From assembly GCF_020734105.1 (NCBI RefSeq), contig NZ_JAJAFR010000001.1, forward strand, positions 558,001 through 622,000: a stretch of 64,000 nt of DNA, written 5' to 3'. Shown in pieces: positions 55,637 through 64,000 of the stretch (within the stretch, counting starts at the first letter, position 1; every line of letters begins with the position of its first letter). The position numbers and the translations under genes are program-made. The notes beneath the pieces are model-generated. The model saw only the letters and a program-made list of their open reading frames with translations. It was not told where the DNA came from and ran no database searches. This stretch comes from Alkalihalobacillus deserti (GTDB lineage: Bacteria > Bacillota > Bacilli > Bacillales > Bacillaceae_D).

Positions 55637-55802
55637 TAAAAAAGCAGCGACAAGAAGACTGGCAAAGTCAGGAAATCAATGAAATGGTGAAAAAGTTGGA
55701 CATGAAAGGTATTGTTCAACCACTTAAAGAAGTGGATGAATATACGAAAATGACAGCATTCCAAAATATAGAGATTGGCTTCTTTAAAATGAGGATAACT
55801 AT
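55637..55802 (+). pseudogene. Coding remnant downstream of bglA, unknown
   Basis: One frame stays open from the bglA stop to beyond 55790 without a start codon that has a ribosome binding site. It reads KKQRQEDWQSQEINEMVKK and later IVQPLKEVDEYTKMTAF. It looks like a fragment of a lost gene; I do not recognise the family. Confidence 0.35.
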
Positions 55803-55831
55803 AAAAACCTACACTATTGTAGGTTTTTTTC
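55803..55831 (+). terminator. Terminator of the bgl operon
   Basis: AAAACCTACA and TGTAGGTTTT with a short loop, then TTTT. It follows the remnant after bglA. Bases 55832-55973 hold nothing recognised. Confidence 0.8.
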
Positions 55832-55973
55832 CTTTTTGTTAGCGAAATGGTTACAGCTGAATTTGTCATCGTGAGAAGAGGAATCATCTGCTTTAAGATG
55901 ATAACTATTTAATAAAAGAAAAATTTCATCCTCTCACATACTTGATTGTATTGGGATTATAATGATGCTTATC

Positions 55974-56675
55974 TTATTTTTTAACAATTGAAACCTTTTT
56001 AACTTTTTCTAACTGTTGGAGCTTATCAATGAGTTCCATTGGTTCAAATTTCTTTTTTATTTGAATTAAAATCGTATAGGTAGCATGATTAGGCGAGTAG
56101 ACTTCGTTTCCGTCCTCAAATTTACTCTCGAGGATCGTTATGTCCTTTTCGTTTAAAAGAGGAAAAATTTCATTAAAGGTCTGGTCACTCTTTTTTGCAG
56201 TTAGAGAAAGTAAAAATGTGTTATCTACTTTATTAAGTAAGGTAGCTTCAACCTTACTTAAAGAAAATAAAGTTAAGAGGACCATTAGTGTTGTGACGAT
56301 TGCTTCAAAATACATCCCAGCTCCTACGACTAACCCAATTCCAGCGACAATCCAAATCGATGCAGCTGTCGTTAAGCCTTTTACACTTAGACCGCCTTGA
56401 ACAATAATGGTTCCAGCTCCTAAGAACCCAATCCCACTTATGACATAGGAGGGGATTCTACCTGGGTCTACTCTTGCGACGTCTTGATAACGTTCGATAA
56501 AATCAGAAAAGCCATTGAGTGATAGTAGCATTAATAAACAAGCTCCTAACCCAACTAATATGTGAGTACGTAACCCTGCAGGATGGTTCGTTATTTCCCT
56601 TTCAAACCCAATAAGTCCACTCAGTAAAATACTTAAAAATAAAGGTATTAACGAAGCTAACATGTCATTATCCAA
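55974..56675 (-). CDS. MgtC/SapB-family membrane protein
   Basis: This protein is 233 residues on the reverse strand from TTG 56675 (GAGGGAGGAG twelve bases before; ATG 56663 is the alternative). Four to five N-terminal helices with SGLIGFEREITNHPAGLRTHILVG and GIGFLGAGTIIVQG, the MgtC signature. The C-terminal ACT-like cytoplasmic domain starts about 150. The family affects Mg2+ homeostasis and acid or low-Mg survival. Full length; monocistronic or with the YrhK-like gene upstream. Confidence 0.9.
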   Translation of the reverse strand: MDNDMLASLIPLFLSILLSGLIGFEREITNHPAGLRTHILVGLGACLLMLLSLNGFSDFIERYQDVARVDPGRIPSYVISGIGFLGAGTIIVQGGLSVKGLTTAASIWIVAGIGLVVGAGMYFEAIVTTLMVLLTLFSLSKVEATLLNKVDNTFLLSLTAKKSDQTFNEIFPLLNEKDITILESKFEDGNEVYSPNHATYTILIQIKKKFEPMELIDKLQQLEKVKKVSIVKK

Positions 56676-56703
56676 TGATTTTCATTCTCCTCCCTCAAAA
56701 AAT

Positions 56704-56955
56704 TTATGATTTAATTTTGCTTATATGTATTTCTTTAATAAATTGCAGTAATGGTCTTATTAAAAAAAATACACTTGCTATGATAAATAACCATATACCT
56801 GTTTTTTCTGTGGAGCTCCACAAAAAGAGAATACTTCCTATTAGAAACAGTACAGCAATAAAAACATCGTTTAATATTGATAAAAATTCATATCGTTTCT
56901 TTATTAGAATTTCATGTTTGCCAATAAATATGTCGATATCATTATTGTTCTTCAT
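56704..56955 (-). CDS. YrhK-domain small membrane protein
   Basis: This 83-residue protein has two hydrophobic segments (about 30-45 and 53-72) and the YrhK-like stretch KKRYEFLSILNDVFIAVLFLIGSILFLW. Its ATG (56955) has GGGGAGG just upstream on the reverse strand. It is only 28 bases before mgtC in the same direction, so they may be cotranscribed. Function unknown; the family is membrane-located. Confidence 0.7.
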   Translation of the reverse strand: MKNNNDIDIFIGKHEILIKKRYEFLSILNDVFIAVLFLIGSILFLWSSTEKTGIWLFIIASVFFLIRPLLQFIKEIHISKIKS

Positions 56956-57016
56956 TCTAAAAAAACCTCCCCTTTGTTTCTTTCCACTTTTAAAAAGGAA
57001 TAAACATCAATTTTAG

Positions 57017-57498
57017 AGTAGGAGGATGGGTTTGGAGAGAGACAACACAAATGACAATGAATTTATTAACAACAAACAGCAGAATGGAAAGGTAATTGTG
57101 TTTATAGCTTCTAAAGACATGATGAATAAATAGTGACGGTCAAGTAAACATTATAAAGTGAAATAGATGATCCAATAAAACAACAACCATGAAAATGATC
57201 GTTCAATGATCCAATTTCTGAAAAGCGGTATAGTTAAAACATTAACTTATTAGAACTACACAGAAATATTGGCTATATTATCCAGTAAATTGGTTTATTT
57301 CTACATATGAGAATCAAAAGAATATTGCAATAGTACCAAAGCTGAAAAAATGAAAAAGACAGATTATCAAAAGAGCGTGATGATAACATTACTCAAGTTT
57401 AATTGACACACACTTATATGAAGGAAAACCAAGAATTAATTAACTAGTGTAAAGGACTTTTCTAAAAGCAATAATAATTGGATAAGGGGGATTTAAAA
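57017..57498 (+). other. Intergenic region, possible tiny ORF
   Basis: A frame of 33 codons from TTG 57032 to TAG 57131-57133 follows AGGAGG (57020-57025) with six-base spacing and reads LERDNTNDNEFINNKQ... to SKDMMNK. The site is good but the codon content gives no further support. The rest of the stretch shows no feature. Confidence 0.3.
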
Positions 57499-58158
57499 AT
57501 GAGAAAAATTGCTATATCAGTTACAGCAACAACGATACTTTTAGGTGGCCTTGCAGGTTGTGGAGGAGACAATCTAGCATCAAACATGGGTGCTAATAAT
57601 CAAACAGGTCTATCGGCGCAGGATATGTATGTTGGTCGTAATACTGATACACCAGGTCAAAATGAAAGTTTATTCGGAAACCAAAGTATTGCTGGTCAAA
57701 CAGGCCATATTGCAACAGGTCAAGGCGGAAGTTTCCAAGGTAATATCGGACAAACAGGCCTACGTACAACTGGGCAGGATCGAATTCAAGCGCATGGTGG
57801 AGTTAATTATCACAAAGATTATGATGAACAAACAGTTCAACGAATCGGTGATCGAATTGAAGAAGTTGATGGTGTTGAAGAAGCGTATGTAATCGTACAT
57901 GATGATGATGTCGTTATTGGCATTACAGCCAATGCACATATCAAAGATGTGAAAAAGGAAGTGGAACGTAGAGCAAAAGGTTTAGCAGAGGAAAAGGAAG
58001 TTTGGGTTGTAACGGATCAGGATGTAGTTAGTCGTATTCGCACAATGGATAACCAATTACGTGCAGGAACGGCTTTTGAAGAAATTGGTGCAACGTATAC
58101 AGATATGCTAGGCGATTTACATCAGGAGGCACAACGTCCCTTTGAGCGTTCACGTTAA
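57499..58158 (+). CDS. YhcN/YlaJ-family sporulation lipoprotein
   Basis: The protein has 219 residues from ATG 57499 (AAGGGGGAT before it). The lipobox LAGC places the Cys about 21. A Gly/Gln/Asn-rich linker of about 80 residues carries repeated GQTG motifs (about 40-95). The C-terminal YhcN/YlaJ domain begins RIGDRIEEVDGVEEAYVIVHDDDVVIGI and ends with an amphipathic helix. The family is made in the forespore and found in spore membranes, helping germination or outgrowth. Confidence 0.87.
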   Translation: MRKIAISVTATTILLGGLAGCGGDNLASNMGANNQTGLSAQDMYVGRNTDTPGQNESLFGNQSIAGQTGHIATGQGGSFQGNIGQTGLRTTGQDRIQAHGGVNYHKDYDEQTVQRIGDRIEEVDGVEEAYVIVHDDDVVIGITANAHIKDVKKEVERRAKGLAEEKEVWVVTDQDVVSRIRTMDNQLRAGTAFEEIGATYTDMLGDLHQEAQRPFERSR

Positions 58159-58276
58159 TGCCTTGGGGCAATTTATTAAGTTTGAAGTACCAAAGAGCCT
58201 TTAACTTTCTCAAGAGTACAGAAGCAGGTAAATCGATGAAATGAGATAACTAAATAGTGGAAGGGCTAATAAAACA

Positions 58277-58317
58277 CAAAAAAACCGATTCTCTTTTTTA
58301 TTTGTGAGAATCGGTTA
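58277..58317 (-). terminator. Terminator of the 58380 small gene
   Basis: On the reverse strand AACCGATTCTC and GAGAATCGGTT form an 11-bp stem followed by seven T's (complement of the A-run at 58278-58284). Confidence 0.7.
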
Positions 58318-58379
58318 ACGGATCACTTTGGTTTTTTAGAAATGAAATCATCGTATCATCCTTACTTTTGGATTTTAAG

Positions 58380-58496
58380 TTATTTCTCTTCTTTTTTTGG
58401 CTTTGCATTTAATCTTTCTCTGCCTTCCATTCTACTAAACGCATCCGCGTACATATCAATTCTATCTTTAAAAGTTTCTAAAAGTTTTTTCATCAT
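58380..58496 (-). CDS. Very small protein, unknown
   Basis: On the reverse strand ATG ATG at 58496 follows AAAGGGGG with eight-base spacing and opens 38 codons to TAA at 58380. The peptide is a charged helix: MMKKLLETFKDRIDMYADAF, then SRMEGRERLNAKPKKEEK. A terminator follows at the expected distance. The combination of good ribosome binding site, helical composition and terminator supports a real gene. No family recognised. Confidence 0.5.
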   Translation of the reverse strand: MMKKLLETFKDRIDMYADAFSRMEGRERLNAKPKKEEK

Positions 58497-58806
58497 TTGT
58501 TATTCCCCCTTTATTTGTTATATCTATATTATGGTATATACGCAAATGTTTAACAACGATGATGGAACCGGTAACATTAAGCATGAAAACGACAACATCA
58601 TTGATGAAAACAGGACCAAGTACATTTATCTTACATTTGGACCGTTTTGCTTGTCTATCGTGACTTAGAAATCCAAAAAATACATTCTTTACATCGACTT
58701 TAATCTAAGAAAACGAGAGCGAATAGGATTACTAAACTTAACTCAAGAAAGAGTAACACCCATCTTCTAGATGAATATCATGGTATCGAAAGGAGATGAG
58801 GAGAAA
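58497..58806. other. Intergenic region, coding-like piece
   Basis: Bases 58546-58668 stay open in one frame (FNNDDGTGNIKHENDNI... to FGPFCLSIVT) but I find no ribosome binding site before its ATG (58549). It could be a decayed gene. Upstream signals for the 58380 gene (reverse) and the 58807 gene (forward) lie here. Confidence 0.3.
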
Positions 58807-59154
58807 ATGAATATGTATCAGAGTGACTTAAGGAATATGCACGACCAATGCAAAAATTACTTGTCGTATCATGTTACATTAACGATGACAGATGGACGAA
58901 CGATGGATGGAATCATTGATAACGTAACATCGGATTATGTTTCTGTGTTAGTTGGGGAGGATGTAATGGACCGAGAAGAGGGAGAAGAATCTGATACTCG
59001 GTATTATGGCGGGTATGGTATTCCTAGGAGAAGGTTTCGACGCTTTCGACGCTTTGATTTTCCACTAGCTACACTAGCTGCATTAGCGCTATTACCATAC
59101 ATTGCACCACCACCACCACCGTATCCTTATTATCCGTACTATCCGTATTATTAA
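58807..59154 (+). CDS. Lsm-like protein with Pro/Tyr-rich tail, spore-type
   Basis: The protein has 115 residues from ATG 58807 (GGAGATGAGGAG just before; ATG 58813 is the alternative). NYLSYHVTLTMTDGRTMDGIIDNVTSDYVSVLVGED at about 18-53 has the beta-strand pattern of an Sm/Lsm-like barrel. Then come an Arg-rich block RRRFRRFRRF, a short hydrophobic stretch, and a tail of prolines and tyrosines (PPPPPYPYYPYYPYY). Tyr-rich tails are common in spore coat proteins, where they are cross-linked. I infer a coat-associated protein; function unknown. Confidence 0.6.
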   Translation: MNMYQSDLRNMHDQCKNYLSYHVTLTMTDGRTMDGIIDNVTSDYVSVLVGEDVMDREEGEESDTRYYGGYGIPRRRFRRFRRFDFPLATLAALALLPYIAPPPPPYPYYPYYPYY

Positions 59155-59638
59155 ACTGAGGTTGCTTGCGCCTTTTGATTTAGGTCTATTTAAACATCAT
59201 TTATTGAAAAAAACATGATGAGGTTCTAAAGAATTTACTTCGGAAGTGCAAACAATTCATTAGATAAATTACATGTTTGACAAGAAAATTTCGTGTGATT
59301 TTTTATTGTCATATCAAAGATTTAACTTAATTAAGAGTACACACCTAGTGAGAGGAGGAAATAAATATTTGCACCTCTCTAATCCTTCTGCGTTTTCGTA
59401 TGTGTAAAAATGGTTACTTATGCTAAATCCTGCTACTGTCACATCAAATCTATATTACACTCCATATAGACAAACAAACGTAACCTTTAGGTAACTAGAT
59501 CGATAAATCGTTGAAAAGTCTCCCCGGTCAAGTCTGAAGGGGAAACTTTTCTACTTATAGTGTTGTTATCCTGACAGTCAGTAATAGTGGTTTCTATAAC
59601 TATTACCTTATTTCTGACTTGCTACTACTTAAAAAAAA
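59155..59638. other. Intergenic region with hairpins
   Basis: No gene is visible. A hairpin GAAAAGT.TCCCC / GGGGA.ACTTTTC lies at 59513-59551 and may terminate transcription from either side. A second, weaker pairing GTCAGTAATAG / CTATTACC..CTGAC lies near 59577-59620. Confidence 0.4.
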
Positions 59639-60085
59639 TTAGTCAACAACAATATAAGCAATCATAGGTCCATTATTTTCAATATTTGAGTGAGTCGTGC
59701 AAATTAACCGGTATATGCCATCTTCATCAAACTGAAGATGAGTAACCGTTTCTTCTCCTTTACGTACCATTCCTTTTATATCTGTCCCCTCAATAACAAA
59801 GGGATGTTCTTTGCCATTTACACCAAAGATGCTCAGTTTAACTTTTTTTCCTTTTGGAACGTTAATTGTTCCAGGGTCCCATCGATAAGCCTCAAGTTCC
59901 TTTCCATCCTCTGTTTTGGTCTTGAACTCACCTGTTACCATATGGATTTCAAATTCATTAGCAACTGCTTGGGTAGCGACAGTATTTGCTTGCTTTTGAG
60001 ACATAACAACATACGTGCCCAAACCGACAAATAACCCGATTAACGCCAAAGTAATCCAACTTTTTTTGATAAAAATAAATTTCAT
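59639..60085 (-). CDS. Membrane-anchored cupredoxin-domain protein
   Basis: The 148-residue protein has one N-terminal hydrophobic segment (about 10-28), a signal-anchor, then a cupredoxin barrel: GTINVPKGKKVKLSIFGVNG, His94 in GKEHPF, and Cys129-x2-His132 in LICTTHSN with Met141 in GPMIAY as possible fourth ligand. The set suggests a mononuclear copper centre outside the membrane, as in nitrosocyanin- or COX II-like domains. ATG (60085) follows GGGGGA on the reverse strand. The copper role is inferred from these residues. Confidence 0.75.
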   Translation of the reverse strand: MKFIFIKKSWITLALIGLFVGLGTYVVMSQKQANTVATQAVANEFEIHMVTGEFKTKTEDGKELEAYRWDPGTINVPKGKKVKLSIFGVNGKEHPFVIEGTDIKGMVRKGEETVTHLQFDEDGIYRLICTTHSNIENNGPMIAYIVVD

Positions 60086-60552
60086 CTCAGCTAGTCCCCC
60101 TTATATAAACTTATCTAACTATATGCAGACAGCCCCACCATACTTGTCTAATTATAAAAAACATTGGGACATTTAATCTTTTTGGTTGGAATTTTTAAGG
60201 AGATTAAAGTTAAACTAGTATAGATATTAAGTGTGAATTTTTACTATACATTTATATGAGGGAAAGAGTAATCGCCACTCCTATCAAAAACAGAGGTTGA
60301 TTAAAAGAAACAATTTGATAAAGCAGAGATTTATTATTTGAGGAAAAATTACGAAGAACCAATTATCGGACGGTAAGTTTATACAAGATTCTTTGATAAT
60401 AGCGCTAAAATAAATAGTTGTTTATTTCCTCTTATGATTTTTGATCTCTGTTTTTGCATGAATAGAAAGCAAGGTCCATAGTAAGTGCTAGACACAAAGA
60501 AAAGACCTATTGCAGTGAGACTTTCTTTATGTCTTTATTTTAATATTGAACG
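60086..60552. other. Intergenic region
   Basis: No gene is supported. A frame around 60310-60375 reads FDKAEIYYLRKNYEEPIIG and stops, possibly debris. On the reverse strand a weak hairpin with AAAGAC/GTCTTT (60500-60540) could end the OsmC fragment's transcript. Confidence 0.3.
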
Positions 60553-60789
60553 TTATCCTACTTCTATGCTCCAAGTATGTTTAAACGTAACAGAACCTTT
60601 GAGTGTTTGAGCGACTTGACAAGATTGTTCAAAAACGGATAAAGCCCGTTCTGCTGCGTCTAGTTTACCATCTGGTACTTTGACCTGATAATGACAGCTG
60701 ATTGTAGTGATTTTTACGCCCTCGGGTGCCTCAATGATACCTTGAATTTGTGCTTTCACTTTATCTGGTGGAGGTAACCTTAATACATA
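60553..60789 (-). pseudogene. OsmC-family protein, N-terminally truncated
   Basis: The reverse-strand frame gives about 78 residues without a proper start: LRLPPPDKVKAQIQGI, then ITTISCHYQVKVPDGKLDAAERAL and FEQSCQVAQTLKGSVTF. The ERAL..CQVAQ stretch is the OsmC/Ohr C-terminal half with its resolving Cys. The N-terminal half with the peroxidatic Cys is missing, and a stop lies just upstream in frame. It is a gene fragment; the GTG at 60759 has no ribosome binding site. Confidence 0.7.
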
Positions 60790-61428
60790 TTAATAATTAA
60801 TTCAAACAATATTAGGAACTTTAAGTAAAGAAGGGATATAACAATCCGGAGGCAAAGAGATGTACAAGATCTTACTGCTGGTTTTAGACATCCTTAAAAC
60901 AAAAACTGATTAGAAAGCTTCTTGAAAGAGAGGTGTTTTGTAACTTGGTAAATTCGACAAGTGACTAGCACTTTTTTTCTCCATGCAGACGAATAACTTT
61001 AAGCTTGTACTGATTTTGCAGGATATCTAGTCAGAAGTTATTTTAGCTGACAGGCAATCTGTTATTATATTTGCTCAAACAAAAGAAAAGGGTTGTATCA
61101 AATCCCAGTCAATGGTAATATACTATTTAATCAACCTGTATAACACATTAATGTAAAAAGAGTTAATTAGTATAACACATATCACTCTACTTAAATGTTT
61201 GTTGTAACATAGCCATTTAAACTAACCAAGATTACTCATAACCCTTCTTCTCTAGAAGCTAGAGTGCAAATTTTCACTTTTTTAATGAAATAATAAAAAT
61301 TATTTCAAGTAATAGAATTGATTAATTGTTAACTAGATTCCCTCTTTGTCTCATATGGGGTGAAAATAGATACTACAGTCAATTTAGTAAAAATGGTTAA
61401 ACGATAAAGCGTAAAAGGGGGATCGCGT
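60790..61428. other. Long intergenic region before ppsR
   Basis: About 640 AT-rich bases. A 17-codon frame MYKILLLVLDILKTKTD from ATG 60860 follows a good CCGGAGG site but is too short to judge. Nothing else is supportable. The promoter of ppsR-ppdK should be near its end. Confidence 0.35.
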
Positions 61429-62241
61429 GTGAATAAGAAGGAAATGGTCTATGTCGTTTCTGACTCAGTTGGCGAAACAGCTGAGTTGATGGTAAGAGCA
61501 GTTGCCTCGCAATTTAATGGTGGATATGTTGAAATCCAGCATATTTCTTTTGTAGAGGATATTAAAGATCTTGAGAATATAATTGCTCTTTCAAAATACA
61601 GTCATTCAATCATTGCTTATACAATCGTGATTCCGTCATTAAAGAAATATCTAGATGAAAGGGCAAGAGAAGAAGGAATTATTGCCATTGACTTAATGAA
61701 CCCTCTTATGGAAGCCTTTGCAGAAAAATTTAAAAAAGATCCTAAACGGGAGCCAAGGCTCATGAGGAAATTAGATGATAACTATTTTCGAAGAGTGGAA
61801 GCGATTGAATTCGCCGTAAAATATGATGATGGTCAAGATGTACGAGGGTTTAAACGGGCAGATATTGTTTTAATTGGTGTCTCTAGAACTTCCAAGACAC
61901 CACTTTCGATGTATTTGGCTCATAAGAGGTTTAAGGTAGCCAATGTTCCTTTAGTACCAGAAGTTGCACCACCAGCTGAACTATTTGAATTGCCAAGAAA
62001 TAAATGTGTTGGGTTAGTGATCACACCAGATAAATTAAATGAAATTCGTAAGGAACGATTAAAACATTTAGGGTTAATGCCTGTTGCGAATTATGCCGAT
62101 TTAGATCGGATCCTCGAGGAATTAGATTACGCTGAGAAGATTATGAAACGAATAGGTTGTCCAATTATTAATGTCTCAAATAAAGCAGTTGAAGAGACGG
62201 CAGATATTATATTAGCGATGTTAAAAAAGAGGGGAGTTTGA
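61429..62241 (+). CDS. ppsR: Pyruvate, phosphate dikinase regulatory protein (kinase/phosphotransferase)
   Basis: The 270-residue DUF299 protein (YqfL/PDRP) starts at GTG 61429 with GGGGGAT before it. YVVSDSVGETAELMVRAVASQF opens the protein; the ADP/phosphate P-loop is in IGVSRTSKTPLSMYLA (about 149-164), and RFKVANVPLVPEV follows. The bifunctional enzyme phosphorylates PpdK on a threonine with ADP to shut it off and removes the group by phosphorolysis. It is four bases upstream of ppdK, an operon typical of Firmicutes that use PPDK. Confidence 0.93.
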   Translation: MNKKEMVYVVSDSVGETAELMVRAVASQFNGGYVEIQHISFVEDIKDLENIIALSKYSHSIIAYTIVIPSLKKYLDERAREEGIIAIDLMNPLMEAFAEKFKKDPKREPRLMRKLDDNYFRRVEAIEFAVKYDDGQDVRGFKRADIVLIGVSRTSKTPLSMYLAHKRFKVANVPLVPEVAPPAELFELPRNKCVGLVITPDKLNEIRKERLKHLGLMPVANYADLDRILEELDYAEKIMKRIGCPIINVSNKAVEETADIILAMLKKRGV

Positions 62242-62245
62242 TATC

Positions 62246-64000
62246 ATGAGTAAATTTGTATTCATGTTTGATGAAGGAAACGCCAATAAAAAGGAACTAT
62301 TAGGTGGAAAGGGAGCGAACCTGGCAGAAATGACCCGAATTGGTTTACCAGTACCATTCGGTTTTACCATTTCAACAGAGGCTTGTAATGCCTATTATGA
62401 TGAAGGGAAATCGCTTCCATCAAAGATTGAACTTCAAATATTAAAAGCTCTTCAAAATCTTGAATATAAAACTGGGAAAAGACTTGGAGACGCATCAGAC
62501 CCATTATTAGTCTCTGTCCGCTCTGGTGCTGTACATTCAATGCCAGGAATGATGGATACCGTGTTAAACCTTGGAATGAATGATGAAACCGTGGAAGGGA
62601 TGGCAAAGCTGACAAACAATGCACGTTTTGCCTATGACTCATACCGTAGATTCATTCAAATGTTTAGTGATGTTGTCCTAGGAATCGATGGTTTTTACTT
62701 TGAACAGCTATTAGAAGAAATTAGAGACGAGAAAGGCTATCAAACAGATCCTGAAATGTCAGCAGAAGATTGGAAAGAAGTGATTAAAGGATATAAAGCT
62801 ATTGTTAAAAAGCATGCTAAAAGGGCTTTTCCTGAAAATCCAAAAGAGCAATTATTCCTTTCCATCAGTGCCGTATTTGATTCTTGGAATAATCAACGTG
62901 CGATTGTATACCGTCGTCTTCAGAAAATTCCAGGTCATCTAGGAACAGCTGTAAACATTCAAAGCATGGTCTTTGGAAATATGGGAGATGATTCTGGTAC
63001 AGGAGTTGCTTTTACACGGAACCCTTCGACAGGTGAATCCAAGCTTTATGGTGAATATTTGATTAATGCTCAGGGAGAGGATGTGGTGGCTGGAATTCGC
63101 ACCCCTCAGCCAATTGTTACCCTCGAAAATGAAATGCCGACAGTCTATCAGCAGTTTGTTGATACGTGTCATCTTCTTGAAAAGCACTACCGAGACATGC
63201 AAGACATTGAGTTTACTGTAGAGCGTGGTGAACTATTTATTCTTCAAACACGGACTGGTAAAAGAACAGCCGAAGCTGCGATTAGAATAGCGGTTGAGCT
63301 AGTTGAGGAAGAGCTTATTAGTAAGCAAGAAGCGATTCTACGTGTAGATCCTGAGCAGCTTGATCAGTTACTTCATCGTCGAATTGATGATTCATTTGTA
63401 CGGAACCCGTTAGCTAAAGGTTTACCAGCCTCGCCTGGAGCAGCAACTGGGCAAGTTGTCTTTGATGCAGATGAAGCAGAAAGATTAGCGAAAGATGATC
63501 AAAAGGTTATTCTTGTTCGTCCTGAAACGACGCCTGATGATATTCATGGAATTGTAGCTGCCGAAGCAACAGTCACGAGCCGTGGAGGAATGACAAGCCA
63601 TGCAGCTGTTGTGGCCAGAGGAATGGGGAAAGCTTGTATTTGTGGCTGTGAATCATTAGCGATTGATTTGAAGCTAAAACAATTTAAAGTAGGAGAGACG
63701 ATCGTGAAGCAAGGCGATATCATTACGATTGATGGTTCGGCTGGCGAGATCATCTTGGGTGAGATTCCAATGATCGAACCTAAGCTCTCAAACGAATTTC
63801 AATTGCTTCTTACGTGGGCAGATGAAGAGCGAAGACTTGGCGTCCGAGCCAATGCTGATAACCCAGAAGATGCGAAAAAAGCTCTTGAATTTGGAGCGGG
63901 TGGGATAGGATTGTGCCGTACTGAACATATGTTTATGGATGCACTTCGAATCCCAATTGTGCAAGAGATGATCCTTGCTGACACAAATGAGGAACGTGGA
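62246..64000 (+). CDS. ppdK: Pyruvate, phosphate dikinase (3' end outside the window)
   Basis: 585 codons are open from ATG 62246 to the window edge, about two thirds of the ~880 residues expected. The N-terminal nucleotide-binding domain has GGKGANLAEM, VRSGAVHSMPGMMDTVLNLG and MGDDSGTGVAFTRNPSTGE. The phosphohistidine domain has TSRGGMTSHAAVVARGMG (phosphorylated His with the regulatory Thr two residues before it) and KACICG. The start of the PEP-binding TIM barrel follows (GAGGIGLCRTEHMF). It interconverts pyruvate, ATP and Pi with PEP, AMP and PPi. Growth on acids, as the upstream region implies, needs such a PEP-making step. Confidence 0.96.
   Translation, partial: MSKFVFMFDEGNANKKELLGGKGANLAEMTRIGLPVPFGFTISTEACNAYYDEGKSLPSKIELQILKALQNLEYKTGKRLGDASDPLLVSVRSGAVHSMPGMMDTVLNLGMNDETVEGMAKLTNNARFAYDSYRRFIQMFSDVVLGIDGFYFEQLLEEIRDEKGYQTDPEMSAEDWKEVIKGYKAIVKKHAKRAFPENPKEQLFLSISAVFDSWNNQRAIVYRRLQKIPGHLGTAVNIQSMVFGNMGDDSGTGVAFTRNPSTGESKLYGEYLINAQGEDVVAGIRTPQPIVTLENEMPTVYQQFVDTCHLLEKHYRDMQDIEFTVERGELFILQTRTGKRTAEAAIRIAVELVEEELISKQEAILRVDPEQLDQLLHRRIDDSFVRNPLAKGLPASPGAATGQVVFDADEAERLAKDDQKVILVRPETTPDDIHGIVAAEATVTSRGGMTSHAAVVARGMGKACICGCESLAIDLKLKQFKVGETIVKQGDIITIDGSAGEIILGEIPMIEPKLSNEFQLLLTWADEERRLGVRANADNPEDAKKALEFGAGGIGLCRTEHMFMDALRIPIVQEMILADTNEERG

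Noticed and set aside
57440-57456. ACTAGTG resembling the IS terminal repeat.
   Set aside because: The match ends after ACTAGTGT; the GCAT part and the following IS sequence are absent.

Overview
The window looks like a chromosome segment of a low-GC, endospore-forming Bacillaceae bacterium. Evidence by eye: AT-rich DNA, strong AGGAGG-type ribosome binding sites with many TTG/GTG starts, spore genes (a CotF-like coat protein and a YhcN/YlaJ lipoprotein), a LicT-type antitermination system with a cre operator, an NhaC-family antiporter, and a PpsR-PpdK pair. The species cannot be named from this sequence.

Layout. 1-3.4 kb: the 3' end of a ketopantoate reductase gene, a decayed IS4-like element with exact ends (485-1866, 9-bp target duplication), an MDR oxidoreductase and an SDR remnant. 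3.4-41 kb: a large acyl-CoA catabolic region. Cluster I (4.7-11.1 kb, divergent from a LysR regulator) has a FabG-like SDR, a two-subunit MaoC hydratase, thiolase, acyl-CoA ligase, acyl-CoA dehydrogenase and thioesterase. A TctC/SDR/TctB/TctA uptake block follows (11.4-15.7 kb), then thioesterase-thiolase-SDR (16.0-18.5 kb), a sigma-54 enhancer-binding activator (19.1-20.8 kb), an acyl-CoA dehydrogenase with a TRAP-TAXI transporter (21.1-25.4 kb), and cluster II (25.4-31.1 kb: ligase, hydroxyacyl-CoA dehydrogenase, thiolase, enoyl-CoA hydratase, thioesterase, FabG-like SDR). Next come an ion-transporter-like permease, a second hydroxyacyl-CoA dehydrogenase, a third acyl-CoA dehydrogenase, EtfB/EtfA and an Fe-S FadF-type oxidoreductase (31.6-39.2 kb). 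Three good -24/-12 promoters (15889, 21058, 31412) lie in this region, suggesting that the activator at 19.1 kb runs a local SigL regulon.

39.4-46.1 kb: an L-2-hydroxyglutarate oxidase, a DUF3870 protein and a CsiD/GlaH-type glutarate hydroxylase (together glutarate to 2-oxoglutarate), then an NhaC antiporter, a frameshifted VOC protein, a very small gene and an MBL-fold hydrolase. 46.1-47.8 kb: small reverse-strand genes, including a spore coat protein. 47.8-55.8 kb: beta-glucoside use. An intact licT-bglP-bglA system is controlled by a cre-overlapped promoter and two successive RAT/terminator switches. It sits beside the wreck of a second copy (IS end fused to a truncated EIIA, and a GH1 gene with a large in-frame deletion), a HAD phosphatase and decayed LacI and HAD genes. 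56-61 kb: MgtC, YrhK-like, YhcN-like, an Lsm-like spore-type protein, a cupredoxin and an OsmC fragment. 61.4-64 kb: ppsR and the start of ppdK, which runs off the window.

How it fits together (inference): organic acids enter through TTT, TRAP-TAXI and IT-type carriers, are activated by two paralogous acyl-CoA ligases, and are shortened by parallel beta-oxidation modules, one using a MaoC hydratase plus SDR and one using crotonase plus hydroxyacyl-CoA dehydrogenase. Electrons pass through ETF and FadF to the quinone pool. The adjacent glutarate module would fit a substrate that yields a C5 diacid, but the actual substrate is unknown.
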